A stretch of 64,000 nucleotides of DNA from Streptomyces ruber (GTDB taxonomy: Bacteria > Actinomycetota > Actinomycetes > Streptomycetales > Streptomycetaceae), in assembly GCF_014648075.1 (NCBI RefSeq), contig NZ_BMQK01000023.1:40045-104044 (forward strand), given 5' to 3'. The position numbers were made by a program, and so were the translations under genes. The notes under the pieces were generated by a model that was not told the origin of the DNA, did not search any database, and saw nothing but the letters and a program-made list of their open reading frames with translations. The number at the start of each line of letters is the position of its first letter. Positions within the stretch are counted from its first letter, which is position 1. Below are positions 33,303-41,133 of the stretch, piece after piece.

Positions 33303-34754
33303 TCAGCTCCAGCTGGCGTGCAGCGGCTTGCCCTCGGCGTAGCCGGCCGCGCTCTGGATGCCGACGACGGCCCGCTCGGCGAACTCCTCCAGGGTGGCGG
33401 CGCCCGCGTAGGTGCAGGACGAGCGCACACCCGCGACGATCGAGTCGATCAGGTCCTCGACGCCCGGACGGTCCGGGTCGAGGAACATGCGCGAGGTGGA
33501 GATACCCTCCTCGAACAGGGCCTTGCGGGCCCGGTCGTACGCCGACTCCTCGCTGGTGCGGTTGCGGACCGCGCGCGCGGAGGCCATGCCGAAGGACTCC
33601 TTGTACAGGCGTCCGTCGGCGGCCTGCTGGAGGTCGCCGGGGGACTCGTAGGTGCCCGCGAACCAGGACCCGATCATGACGTTGGACGCGCCCGCGGCCA
33701 GCGCCATCGCCACATCACGGGGGTGCCGGACGCCGCCGTCGGCCCACACGTGCTTGCCGTACTTCTTCGCCTCGGCCGCGCACTCCAGGACCGCGGAGAA
33801 CTGCGGGCGGCCCACGCCGGTCATCATGCGGGTGGTGCACATGGCGCCGGGGCCGACGCCGACCTTGATGATGTCCGCGCCGGCCTCGACGAGGTCCTTG
33901 ACGCCCTCGGCGGCGACGATGTTGCCCGCCACGATCGGCACCTGCGGGTCGAGCGCCCGCACGGTCCGTATCGCGCTGATCATCGATTCCTGGTGGCCGT
34001 GCGCCGTGTCGATGACGAGCGTGTCGACGCCCGCGTCGAGGAGCTGCTTGGCCTTGCCCGCGACGTCGCCGTTGATGCCGACGGCGGCGGCGATGCGGAG
34101 GCGGCCGTGTCCGTCGACGGCCGGGGTGTAGAGGGTGGCGCGCAGGGCGCCCTTGCGGGTGAGGATGCCGGCGAGCCGGCCGTCGGCGTCGACCGCGGGG
34201 GCGTAGCGGCGGTTGGCGGCGTCGAGGGTGTGGAAGGCCTCGCGCGGGTCGATGTCCGCGTCGAGGAGCAGCAGGTCCTTGGACATGACCTCGGCGAGCT
34301 GCGTGAAGCGGTCCACGCCGGACAGGTCGGTGTCGGTGACCACGCCGACCGGCTTGTTCTCGTCGTCCACGACGACACCCGCGTTGTGCGCCCGCTTGGG
34401 CAGCAGGGACAGGGCGTCGGCGACCGTCTGGTGGGGGCTCAGCACGATCGGGGTGTCCAGCACCAGATGGCGGCTCTTGACTCCGGAGACGACGTCGGTG
34501 ACGACCTCGATCGGGATGTCCTGCGGGATGACGACCAGCCCGCCGCGGCGGGCGACGGTCTCGGCCATGCGCCGGCCCGCGATGGCGGTCATGTTGGCGA
34601 CGACGAGCGGGATGGTCGTGCCCGTGCCGTCCGGGGAGCTGAGGTCCACGCCCTGGCGGGAGCCGACCGCACTGCGGCGCGGCACCATGAACACGTCGTC
34701 GTACGTCAGGTCGTACGCGGGCCGGATGTCGTTGAGGAAACGCACGTGCTGCAC
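33303..34754 (-). CDS. guaB1: GuaB1 family IMP dehydrogenase-related protein, probable GMP reductase
   Basis: A 483-residue (beta/alpha)8 enzyme of the IMPDH/GMPR family with an inserted pair of CBS domains (about residues 90-205). The catalytic loop is GVGPGAMCTTRMMTGVG with Cys306, and WADGGVRHPRD is the phosphate-binding block. Actinobacterial GuaB1 proteins have been shown (in mycobacteria) to reduce GMP to IMP rather than oxidise IMP, so purine salvage is the likely role. A GTG at 34754 is used; GTG at 34745 is equally plausible. GuaB2, the true IMPDH, is not in the window. Confidence 0.9.
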   Translation of the reverse strand: MQHVRFLNDIRPAYDLTYDDVFMVPRRSAVGSRQGVDLSSPDGTGTTIPLVVANMTAIAGRRMAETVARRGGLVVIPQDIPIEVVTDVVSGVKSRHLVLDTPIVLSPHQTVADALSLLPKRAHNAGVVVDDENKPVGVVTDTDLSGVDRFTQLAEVMSKDLLLLDADIDPREAFHTLDAANRRYAPAVDADGRLAGILTRKGALRATLYTPAVDGHGRLRIAAAVGINGDVAGKAKQLLDAGVDTLVIDTAHGHQESMISAIRTVRALDPQVPIVAGNIVAAEGVKDLVEAGADIIKVGVGPGAMCTTRMMTGVGRPQFSAVLECAAEAKKYGKHVWADGGVRHPRDVAMALAAGASNVMIGSWFAGTYESPGDLQQAADGRLYKESFGMASARAVRNRTSEESAYDRARKALFEEGISTSRMFLDPDRPGVEDLIDSIVAGVRSSCTYAGAATLEEFAERAVVGIQSAAGYAEGKPLHASWS

Positions 34755-34851
34755 ATCCCAGTCGTTCAGAAGTGGCCCCCGACAGGTCAGCCAGGGGGAG
34801 AAGCACGTACTTCATTGTCCCATGAGGATCGGTATGCCCGACCTTGCATGA

Positions 34852-35268
34852 TCATCCAGGCTGGTCGGGGCCGTCCTCGGAGGTTCCTCCAGTTCCGCCG
34901 AGCGGGTCGCCGGTGTGTTCCGGATCCCCCAGGGCGAGCACGACCCGGAGCGGGGTGCCGGTGCCGTTCCAGTGGCCGACGGCGTCCGAGAACACCTCCA
35001 GGGCCGTGCTCCAGTCGTGCGGCGCGGCGCCGGCGAAGCCCTGCCAGTTACTGAGGACGATCAGCCGCCCGCGCGCGGGCGGTGCCCAGGAGAGGTCGGT
35101 GAGGCAGTCGGCGAGGGCGTCCCAGTTGTGGCCGAACCAGTCGGGCAGGTGCAGGGCGCTGGCGCAGCGGTCCAGGAACGCGGGTTTGTCGGTGACGTCG
35201 CGCAGATCCAGCCCGGTGTGCGCCCAGCCTCCGGCGGCCAGCGCCGCCGCGAGCGTGCCGTCACTCAA
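34852..35268 (-). CDS. Barstar family protein, no barnase partner nearby
   Basis: A 138-residue barstar-like ribonuclease inhibitor: LDLRDVTDKPAFLDRCASAL followed by LPDWFGHNWDALADCLTDLSW is the typical helix bearing the barnase-binding residues. The start is a TTG with a weak ribosome site; the C-terminal 25 residues are Gly/Asp-rich. No barnase-type RNase gene occurs in the window, so it may neutralise an RNase encoded elsewhere or act against toxins from neighbours (inference). Confidence 0.85.
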   Translation of the reverse strand: MSDGTLAAALAAGGWAHTGLDLRDVTDKPAFLDRCASALHLPDWFGHNWDALADCLTDLSWAPPARGRLIVLSNWQGFAGAAPHDWSTALEVFSDAVGHWNGTGTPLRVVLALGDPEHTGDPLGGTGGTSEDGPDQPG

Positions 35269-35332
35269 CTCGGCACCGCCCGGGACGAGGTGACGGGGCG
35301 GCGGCGTTCGGCGGATGCCGCTCGGCGGGCGG

Positions 35333-35370
35333 AGTGATCATGCGTGAAGTGATCATCGGTGTAGTACACC
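35333..35370. promoter_or_regulatory. Repeat cluster upstream of the barstar gene
   Basis: AGTGATCAT occurs twice (35333-35341, 35348-35356), each containing the palindrome TGATCA, followed by the inverted repeat GGTGTA-g-TACACC (35358-35370). The latter resembles GntR/YtrA-type operators (GTNTACTA-like). It lies 65-100 bp upstream of the barstar start. Confidence 0.45.
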
Positions 35371-35418
35371 GCGCCGCCCGCCCCGCTGACAATGCGCCGC
35401 GCCCGGCCGGCCCCGCGG

Positions 35419-35450
35419 CGAACCGCCCCGGACGGGCCGGGGACGGTTCG
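35419..35450 (-). terminator. Terminator after the SorC-type regulator
   Basis: CGAACCGCCCCGG and CCGGGGACGGTTCG pair with one bulged base, beginning 9 nt beyond the regulator stop. Confidence 0.65.
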
Positions 35451-35458
35451 GGGGCGAA

Positions 35459-36478
35459 TCAGAGGCCGTCCGGGTCCCTGCGGTCCAGGGCCGGCTTGGG
35501 CGCGGGGCCCGCCATCAGCAGGTGGTCGGCGGCCGAGGTGTCCGTGACCAGGCTGGTCACCAGGCCCGACCGCAGGACGGCGTCGATCGCGGCCGCCTTG
35601 CGCTGTCCGCCCGCGATCGCGACGACCTCGGGCACACGGCGCAACTGGTCGGCCTTGACGGTGATGCACCGCTCGCCCAGGTCGTGCCCGACGCTGCGGC
35701 CCTCGGCGTCGAAGAGGTGCGCGGACATCTCGGCGGCCACCCCGAGGGACGCGTAGTGGGAGCGCTCCTCCTCGGAGAGCATGTCGTGCACCGTCGAGAT
35801 GCCCGCCTCCCAGGAGCCGATGGAGACACAGGCGACCGTGACCTTGTCGAAGTACTCGAAGGCACGGGCGATACCGGTCTGGTGCCGCAGCGCGTCGGCG
35901 GTCGCCGCGTCGGGCAGCAGCATCGGCGCGTAGATCGGGTGGGCGTCGCCGCCGGAGACCTGGGCGGCCCGCCGGACCGCCTCCACCGAGCCGCGTTCGG
36001 CCGTGCCCGCGTCGTACACGCCCGTGAGCTGCACCACCGTGCACGGCGGCAGCCGGTCGAGGGCGGCCGCCATGTGGATGGTGGAACGTCCCCAGGCGAG
36101 GCCGAGGACATCGCCCTCGGTCACCAGTTCGCCGAGGAGGTCCGCGGCGACCTCGCCGAGGTTTTCCGGATCGGGGGACTCGTCCGCTTCGGCCGGGGAC
36201 TCGACGACCACGGCGTGCCGGAGGCCGTAGCGGGCGCGCAGCGCGTCGGAGCGATCGGCGTCCAGCTCGGCGGGGACACGGATCTCGATGCGCACGAGAT
36301 CCCGTTCGAGGGCGGTCTCCAGGACCCGGGCCACCTTGAAGCGGCTGACGCCGAACTCCTCGGCGATCTGGATCTTGGACTTGCCCTCGAGGTAGAAGCG
36401 GCGGGCCATGGCCGCCGCCTGCACGAGTTCAGCGGGTCCCATCCGCATGGCTGACCGGCCCGCCGACATACCCGACAC
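35459..36478 (-). CDS. SorC/DeoR-type sugar-binding transcriptional regulator
   Basis: A 339-residue regulator: N-terminal HTH (YLEGKSKIQIAEEFGVSRFK) and a C-terminal sugar-phosphate-binding domain (GLAWGRSTIHMAAAL, VVQLTGVYDAG, SIGSWEAGISTVHDMLS, VVAIAGGQRKAAAI) as in SorC/CggR/DeoR relatives. I chose GTG at 36478 because GAGGAG sits 6 nt upstream; other starts up to 36502 lack this spacing. No sugar catabolic genes adjoin it. The downstream rpe gene (same strand, lower coordinates are barstar) does not form an operon with it. Confidence 0.88.
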   Translation of the reverse strand: MSGMSAGRSAMRMGPAELVQAAAMARRFYLEGKSKIQIAEEFGVSRFKVARVLETALERDLVRIEIRVPAELDADRSDALRARYGLRHAVVVESPAEADESPDPENLGEVAADLLGELVTEGDVLGLAWGRSTIHMAAALDRLPPCTVVQLTGVYDAGTAERGSVEAVRRAAQVSGGDAHPIYAPMLLPDAATADALRHQTGIARAFEYFDKVTVACVSIGSWEAGISTVHDMLSEEERSHYASLGVAAEMSAHLFDAEGRSVGHDLGERCITVKADQLRRVPEVVAIAGGQRKAAAIDAVLRSGLVTSLVTDTSAADHLLMAGPAPKPALDRRDPDGL

Positions 36479-36722
36479 GGCCATCTCCTCACTGCTGTTC
36501 ACACTCTGGATTCGCCGTTCATCCTTGCAGATCCGGCGTGTTCGATCAGCCCGGACGGACGGCGTTCACGTTCCCTTGGCCCGCGAGCCACGCATCCACC
36601 GTCCCGCCGGGCTCGGTGACCGAACGATCCGGGGACCGGTCCGGGTTCCTGACCGGGCGTTCCGCGCATCCCTGAGATCGGGGGCGCACCACCGAGTGAT
36701 CAGTGTGCGCTCCCAGCGCGGC

Positions 36723-37409
36723 TCAATGTGCGCACGCCCAGCCGGCCGCCTCCGTGGCCGACCGGGCCCGCTCGCGCAGCGCGCGGACGGCTTCCGCGGG
36801 GTCGCCGGCGCCGTACACGGCCGATCCGGCGACGAAGACGTCGGCGCCCGCCTCGGCGCAGCGCTCGATGGTGGAGGCGGAGACGCCGCCGTCCACCTGC
36901 AGCCACATCTCCAGGCCGTGCTTGCGGATCAGCTCCCGGGTGCGGCGGATCTTGGGCAGCATGATGTCGAGGAAGGCCTGGCCGCCGAAGCCCGGCTCCA
37001 CCGTCATGATCAGCAGCATGTCGAGCTCGGGCAGCAGGTCCTCGTACGGCTCGATGGGCGTGGCGGGCTTCAGCGCCATCGAGGCCCGGGCCCCCTTCGC
37101 CCGGATCTCCCGGGCCAGTCGCACCGGAGCGGCGGCCGCCTCCGCGTGGAAGGTCACCGACCCGGCCCCCGCCTCGACGTACTGGGGCGCCCACCGGTCG
37201 GGGGCCTCGATCATCAGGTGGCAGTCCAGCGGCGTGTCCGTCGCACGCGCCAGGGACTCCACGACCGGCACACCGAGCGTGAGGTTGGGGACGAAGTGGT
37301 TGTCCATGACGTCGACGTGGAGCCAGTCGGCTCCCTCGACCGCCTTCGCCTCCTCGGCGAGGCGGGCGAAGTCTGCGGACAGGATGCTGGGGTTGATCTG
37401 CACGGCCAT
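36723..37409 (-). CDS. rpe: Ribulose-phosphate 3-epimerase
   Basis: A 228-residue TIM-barrel epimerase interconverting ribulose 5-phosphate and xylulose 5-phosphate. INPSILSADFA, HVDVMDNHFVPNLT (metal His/Asp), CHLMIEAPD, TVEPGFGGQAF and QVDGGVSAST are all present. It lies 83 bp downstream of rsmB on the same strand, and rpe-rsmB-fmt form a likely unit. Confidence 0.96.
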   Translation of the reverse strand: MAVQINPSILSADFARLAEEAKAVEGADWLHVDVMDNHFVPNLTLGVPVVESLARATDTPLDCHLMIEAPDRWAPQYVEAGAGSVTFHAEAAAAPVRLAREIRAKGARASMALKPATPIEPYEDLLPELDMLLIMTVEPGFGGQAFLDIMLPKIRRTRELIRKHGLEMWLQVDGGVSASTIERCAEAGADVFVAGSAVYGAGDPAEAVRALRERARSATEAAGWACAH

Positions 37410-37492
37410 GCCCCAAGCCTGCCATGCCGCGCCCGGGGTGCTCGCCCCGGTCCGTACCCGGCCGGCACCGCACCCCGCCGAGGGGACGGCGG

Positions 37493-38932
37493 TCAGCCGG
37501 TGCGGCGGACGAGTGCCAGGTACATCGCGTCCGTGCCGTGCAGATGCGGCCACAGCTGTACGTCCGGGCCGTCGCCGAGCGCCGGTACGTGTCCCAGCAG
37601 CGGCCGGGCGTCGATGAGTTCGGCCGTCGAACCGTGCTGCCGCAGCACGTCACCGACGACCGCGCGGGTCTCGGCGAGGTGCGGCGAGCAGGTCGCGTAG
37701 CCGACGACACCGCCGACCCGTACGGAGTCCAGCGCCGTGCGCAGCAGTGCGCGCTGCAACGGCGCGAACCCCTCCAGGTCCTCGGGCCGCCTGCGCCACC
37801 GCGCCTCGGGCCGGCGCCGCAGCGCGCCGAGCCCCGTGCAGGGCACGTCCACGAGCACCCGGTCGAAGCTGCCGGGGCGCCACGGCGGCCGGGTCCCGTC
37901 GGCGGCGATCACCTGGTACGGGCCGGGGTTCCCGTCGAGGGCCTGTGCGACCAGGCCCGCCCGGTGCGGCTGCTTCTCCGAGGCGAGCAGCACGGCACCG
38001 CGCTCGGCGGCCAGCCCGGCGAGCAGCGCCGCCTTGCCGCCGGGACCCGCGCAGCCGTCCAGCCACGCCCGGTCCGGCCCGTCCAGCGGGGCGTTCGCCA
38101 GGGCGAGCGCCACGAGCTGGCTGCCCTCGTCCTGCACGCCCGCGCGGTTCTCCCGTACGGCGTCCAGGGCGCCCGGTTCGCCGCCCTCGGTGAGCCGTAC
38201 GGCGTACGGCGACCAGCGGCCCGGCGCCACGGCCTCCTCGCCGAGCGCGTCCAGGAGTTCGTCGGCGGTGGCCCGGCCGGGACGGGCGACCAGGGTGACC
38301 TCGGGCCGCTCGTTGTCGGCTTCGAGCAGGTCCTCGATGCCGGCCCGCCCGCCGCCGAGGGAGTCCCAGAGCGCCGAGACGACCCAGCGGGGGTGCGAGT
38401 GCACGACGGCGAGGTGGTCCTCGGGGTCCTCCTCGTACGGCGGCGCGACCTGCTCGAGCCATGCGTCGAGGTCGTGCTGGGCGATCTTCCGCAGCACGGC
38501 GTTGACGAACTTGGCGCGCCCGTCGCCGAGGACGACCCGCGCGAGCTCGACGGACGCCGAGACGGCGGCGTGCGTGGGGATGCGCGTCCCCAGCAGCTGG
38601 TGCGCGCCGAGGCTCAGCACGTCGAGCACCGGCGGGTCGACCTCGCGCAGCGGCCGGTCGACGCAGGCCGCGATGACGGCGTCGTAGGTGCCCTGCCGGC
38701 GCAGCGTCCCGTAGACCAGTTCGGTGGCGAGCGCCGCGTCCCGCGCGTCGAACCTCTCGGGCCCCTCCTTCTCCCGCGCCTTGCGCAGCAGCGGCGGCAG
38801 AACGAGGTTCGCGTAGGCATCCCGCTCGTCCACGGCCCGCAGCGCCTCGAAGGCGAGGATGCGGACGGGGTCCTTCTTGGGCCGACGGTAGGGCTTGCCG
38901 GCCTTGCGCGGCCGACGGGACTGCTCGCTCAC
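37493..38932 (-). CDS. rsmB: 16S rRNA m5C methyltransferase RsmB/Sun
   Basis: A 479-residue enzyme. The N-terminal NusB-like helical domain (residues about 20-160) binds RNA; the Rossmann methyltransferase domain has GCAGPGGKAALLAGL for S-adenosylmethionine, DVPCTGLGALRRRPEARW with one catalytic Cys and GYATCSPHLAE with the other. It methylates C967 of 16S rRNA. GTG start. It follows fmt by 96 bp. Confidence 0.95.
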   Translation of the reverse strand: MSEQSRRPRKAGKPYRRPKKDPVRILAFEALRAVDERDAYANLVLPPLLRKAREKEGPERFDARDAALATELVYGTLRRQGTYDAVIAACVDRPLREVDPPVLDVLSLGAHQLLGTRIPTHAAVSASVELARVVLGDGRAKFVNAVLRKIAQHDLDAWLEQVAPPYEEDPEDHLAVVHSHPRWVVSALWDSLGGGRAGIEDLLEADNERPEVTLVARPGRATADELLDALGEEAVAPGRWSPYAVRLTEGGEPGALDAVRENRAGVQDEGSQLVALALANAPLDGPDRAWLDGCAGPGGKAALLAGLAAERGAVLLASEKQPHRAGLVAQALDGNPGPYQVIAADGTRPPWRPGSFDRVLVDVPCTGLGALRRRPEARWRRRPEDLEGFAPLQRALLRTALDSVRVGGVVGYATCSPHLAETRAVVGDVLRQHGSTAELIDARPLLGHVPALGDGPDVQLWPHLHGTDAMYLALVRRTG

Positions 38933-39028
38933 GAAAAAGGTGCTCCGGGACAGGGGAGGACGGGATGTGCCTCCCAGCCTACGTCGTGGGGGCCGGGCGG
39001 GAGGGCGCGACCGCCGCCGGAGCCGCCG

Positions 39029-39961
39029 TCACCCCCCGAGGCGCTCCCCCGGCGCGATCCGCACCCCGCGGGCCCAGTCGGCGGCGCGCATCGGCTTCTT
39101 GCCCTGGGCCTGGACCCACAGCAGCTCGACGGCGTACGAACCGGTCCCGGCGTGCACGCTGTTCCTGCCGACGTCGAGCGCGCCCGGGGCGAGGCCGGTG
39201 CGCTCGGGCACGGGCGCGACCTGGACGAGCTTGAGGCGTTCGCCGCGGAACGTGGTCCACGCGCCGGGCGCGGGGGTGCAGCCCCGCACCACCCGGTCGA
39301 CGCGCAGTGCGGGCGTCGACCAGTCGACCCGCGCGTCCTCCACGGTGATCTTCGGGGCGAGGGAGACGCCCTCGGCGGGCTGCGGTACGGCCTTCAGGGT
39401 GCCGTCCTCGATGCCGTCCATCGTCGCGGCCAGCAGCCCGGACCCGGCGAGGGCGAGCCGGGTGAGGAGGTCGCCGCTGGTGTCGGTGGGCCGGATCTCC
39501 TCGGTGACGGTCCCGTAGACGGGCCCGGAGTCGAGTCCCTCCTCGATGAGGAAGGTCGACGCCCCGGTGATCTCGTCCCCCGCCATGATCGAGTGCTGTA
39601 CGGGGGCGGCGCCGCGCCAGGCGGGCAGCAGCGAGAAGTGCAGGTTGACCCAGCCGTGGGCGGGGACGTCGAGCGCGACGCGGGGCAGCAGGGCGCCGTA
39701 CGCCACCACGGGGCAGCAGTCGGGCGCGATCTCGCGCAGCCGCGCGAGGAAGTCCTCGTCCCGCGGCCTGTTCGGCTTGAGCACCTCGATCCCGGCCTCC
39801 TCCGCCCGCTGTGCGACGGGGCTCGCGACCAGCCGTCGGCCCCGTCCCGCCGGCGCGTCGGGACGCGTGACGACGGCGGCCACCTCGTGGCGCCCGGAGG
39901 CGATCAGGGCGTCGAGGGCGGGGACGGCGACCTCGGGCGTACCGGCGAAGACGAGCTTCAT
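39029..39961 (-). CDS. fmt: Methionyl-tRNA formyltransferase
   Basis: A 310-residue enzyme that formylates initiator Met-tRNA. MKLVFAGTPEVAVPAL starts the Rossmann domain; WVNLHFSLLPAWRGAAPVQ carries the Asn/His and SLLP folate-binding loop; the C-terminal OB-like domain contacts tRNA. The polypeptide deformylase gene is not nearby, unlike many bacteria. First gene of the fmt-rsmB-rpe run; divergent from the HTH protein gene. Confidence 0.96.
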   Translation of the reverse strand: MKLVFAGTPEVAVPALDALIASGRHEVAAVVTRPDAPAGRGRRLVASPVAQRAEEAGIEVLKPNRPRDEDFLARLREIAPDCCPVVAYGALLPRVALDVPAHGWVNLHFSLLPAWRGAAPVQHSIMAGDEITGASTFLIEEGLDSGPVYGTVTEEIRPTDTSGDLLTRLALAGSGLLAATMDGIEDGTLKAVPQPAEGVSLAPKITVEDARVDWSTPALRVDRVVRGCTPAPGAWTTFRGERLKLVQVAPVPERTGLAPGALDVGRNSVHAGTGSYAVELLWVQAQGKKPMRAADWARGVRIAPGERLGG

Positions 39962-40370
39962 GAGTGGGTGTCGGCCTCTCGGGCGGGAGTGCGGGACGGC
40001 CCCGCGGCTCCCAGCACGGGCCCGGGCACAGGCACAGGCACCAGGCTCCGGACCCCGGACTTCGGACCGAGGGGCGGCGCAACAGTCTATGGGCGGGGGC
40101 GCGCGGAGCGCGTGAGCGGGGTACGGGACGGCCCGGCATCGAGCCTCGCCCCGGACCGCCCTCTGCCCCGCTGGCGGCCTCACCCCGGCCCCAGGCGTCG
40201 ACACCGTCAACGTCACACGCGCACACCCGCCACGCAGGGGCGTATGCATATGCCCCCACGCCCCCGCAGCGTGACCACAATCCCACGGGCGCGTTGGTCA
40301 AGAAAGAGTTGACCAAACAGGCCGCAGTCGCGGCCCGCCCTTTTCCAACGCCGGTTCGAGAGGCTTGTTC
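39962..40370. other. 409-bp divergent intergenic region
   Basis: The region between fmt and the rightward HTH gene. The half near fmt is GC-rich with no gene. From about 40280 it becomes AT-richer and holds the inverted repeat TTGGTCAA-gaaagag-TTGACCAA (40294-40316), 54 bp before the HTH gene start. Confidence 0.5.
40294..40316. promoter_or_regulatory. Inverted repeat, operator candidate
   Basis: Perfect 8-bp arms TTGGTCAA and TTGACCAA with a 7-bp spacer, in front of the HTH protein gene. The right arm could double as a -35 box (TTGACC), so binding there would block transcription; autoregulation by the HTH protein is possible. Confidence 0.5.
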
Positions 40371-40991
40371 ATGGCCGACCACGCAACCCACGACGCCCAG
40401 GCCCGGGCCAGCCTGCACTTGCTGGTGCGGGACATCGAGCGGGTCCGCCGGCAGGTGGACGCACTGCGCACCCTCACCGCTCAGCTGGGCAACGTCTACC
40501 GTCCACGCCGCTCCGGCCCGTCCACGGGCTTCGTGGTCTACGGACGCGCCCCCGCCCCGACCGTCCGCCTCGCCCAGGAACTGCGCGACAGCGTGGAGAC
40601 ACTGGTCACGGCGGCCGTGGATTTCGACCGCTCACTGGGCTTCTCGTGGGACGCGGTCGGCTCCGCGCTCGGGGTCACCAAGCAGGCGGTGCACCGCCGG
40701 TACGGTGCCCGCCGCAGTTCGACGGCCGCCCAGAGCCCGGCCGAGACCGAGCGCGCACCGGACCCGTCGGGCAACCGGGCGGTCAACGTCGGCACCACCC
40801 TGCCCTCCGTACCGTCGGTCCCCGCGGCCCGCTCGATGCCGGCCCCGATGCCCGCCCAGATGCCGACGCAGTTGCCCACCCAGATGCCGGCCCAGATGCA
40901 GCCGCAGATGCCGACCCAGCCGACGGCGGGCAGCCCGACGCTCCGCGACGAGGCGAGGCCGACGGCGTTCCCCGGCCCCCGCAACGGCTGA
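40371..40991 (+). CDS. HTH-containing protein with Met/Pro/Gln-rich tail
   Basis: A 206-residue protein of unknown function. Residues about 10-95 are helical (LHLLVRDIERVRRQVDALRT); residues about 80-115 (FSWDAVGSALGVTKQAVHRRYG) look like a helix-turn-helix. The tail from about residue 155 is a low-complexity run of MPAQ/MPTQ units (about residues 155-185). ATG at 40371 has GAGAGG upstream. Conserved in Streptomyces near priA from memory. DNA binding is inferred from the HTH. Confidence 0.78.
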   Translation: MADHATHDAQARASLHLLVRDIERVRRQVDALRTLTAQLGNVYRPRRSGPSTGFVVYGRAPAPTVRLAQELRDSVETLVTAAVDFDRSLGFSWDAVGSALGVTKQAVHRRYGARRSSTAAQSPAETERAPDPSGNRAVNVGTTLPSVPSVPAARSMPAPMPAQMPTQLPTQMPAQMQPQMPTQPTAGSPTLRDEARPTAFPGPRNG

Positions 40992-41007
40992 GCCGCCCTC
41001 CCCCCGA

Positions 41008-41041
41008 CGGATGCCTCCCGGCACTCGCCGGGAGGCATCCG
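41008..41041. terminator. Bidirectional terminator between HTH gene and priA
   Basis: Perfect 15-bp arms CGGATGCCTCCCGGC/GCCGGGAGGCATCCG with loop ACTC, 17 nt after the HTH gene and 93 nt beyond the convergent priA stop. Confidence 0.85.
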
Positions 41042-41133
41042 CACGATCCGGCCCGCGTCGCCGCCGCGCCGCGGTTCCCGTGCTCACCGAGCCCGCCCGG
41101 CCTCCCGGCCTCCCCGGCTTCCCGGCTCCCCGG

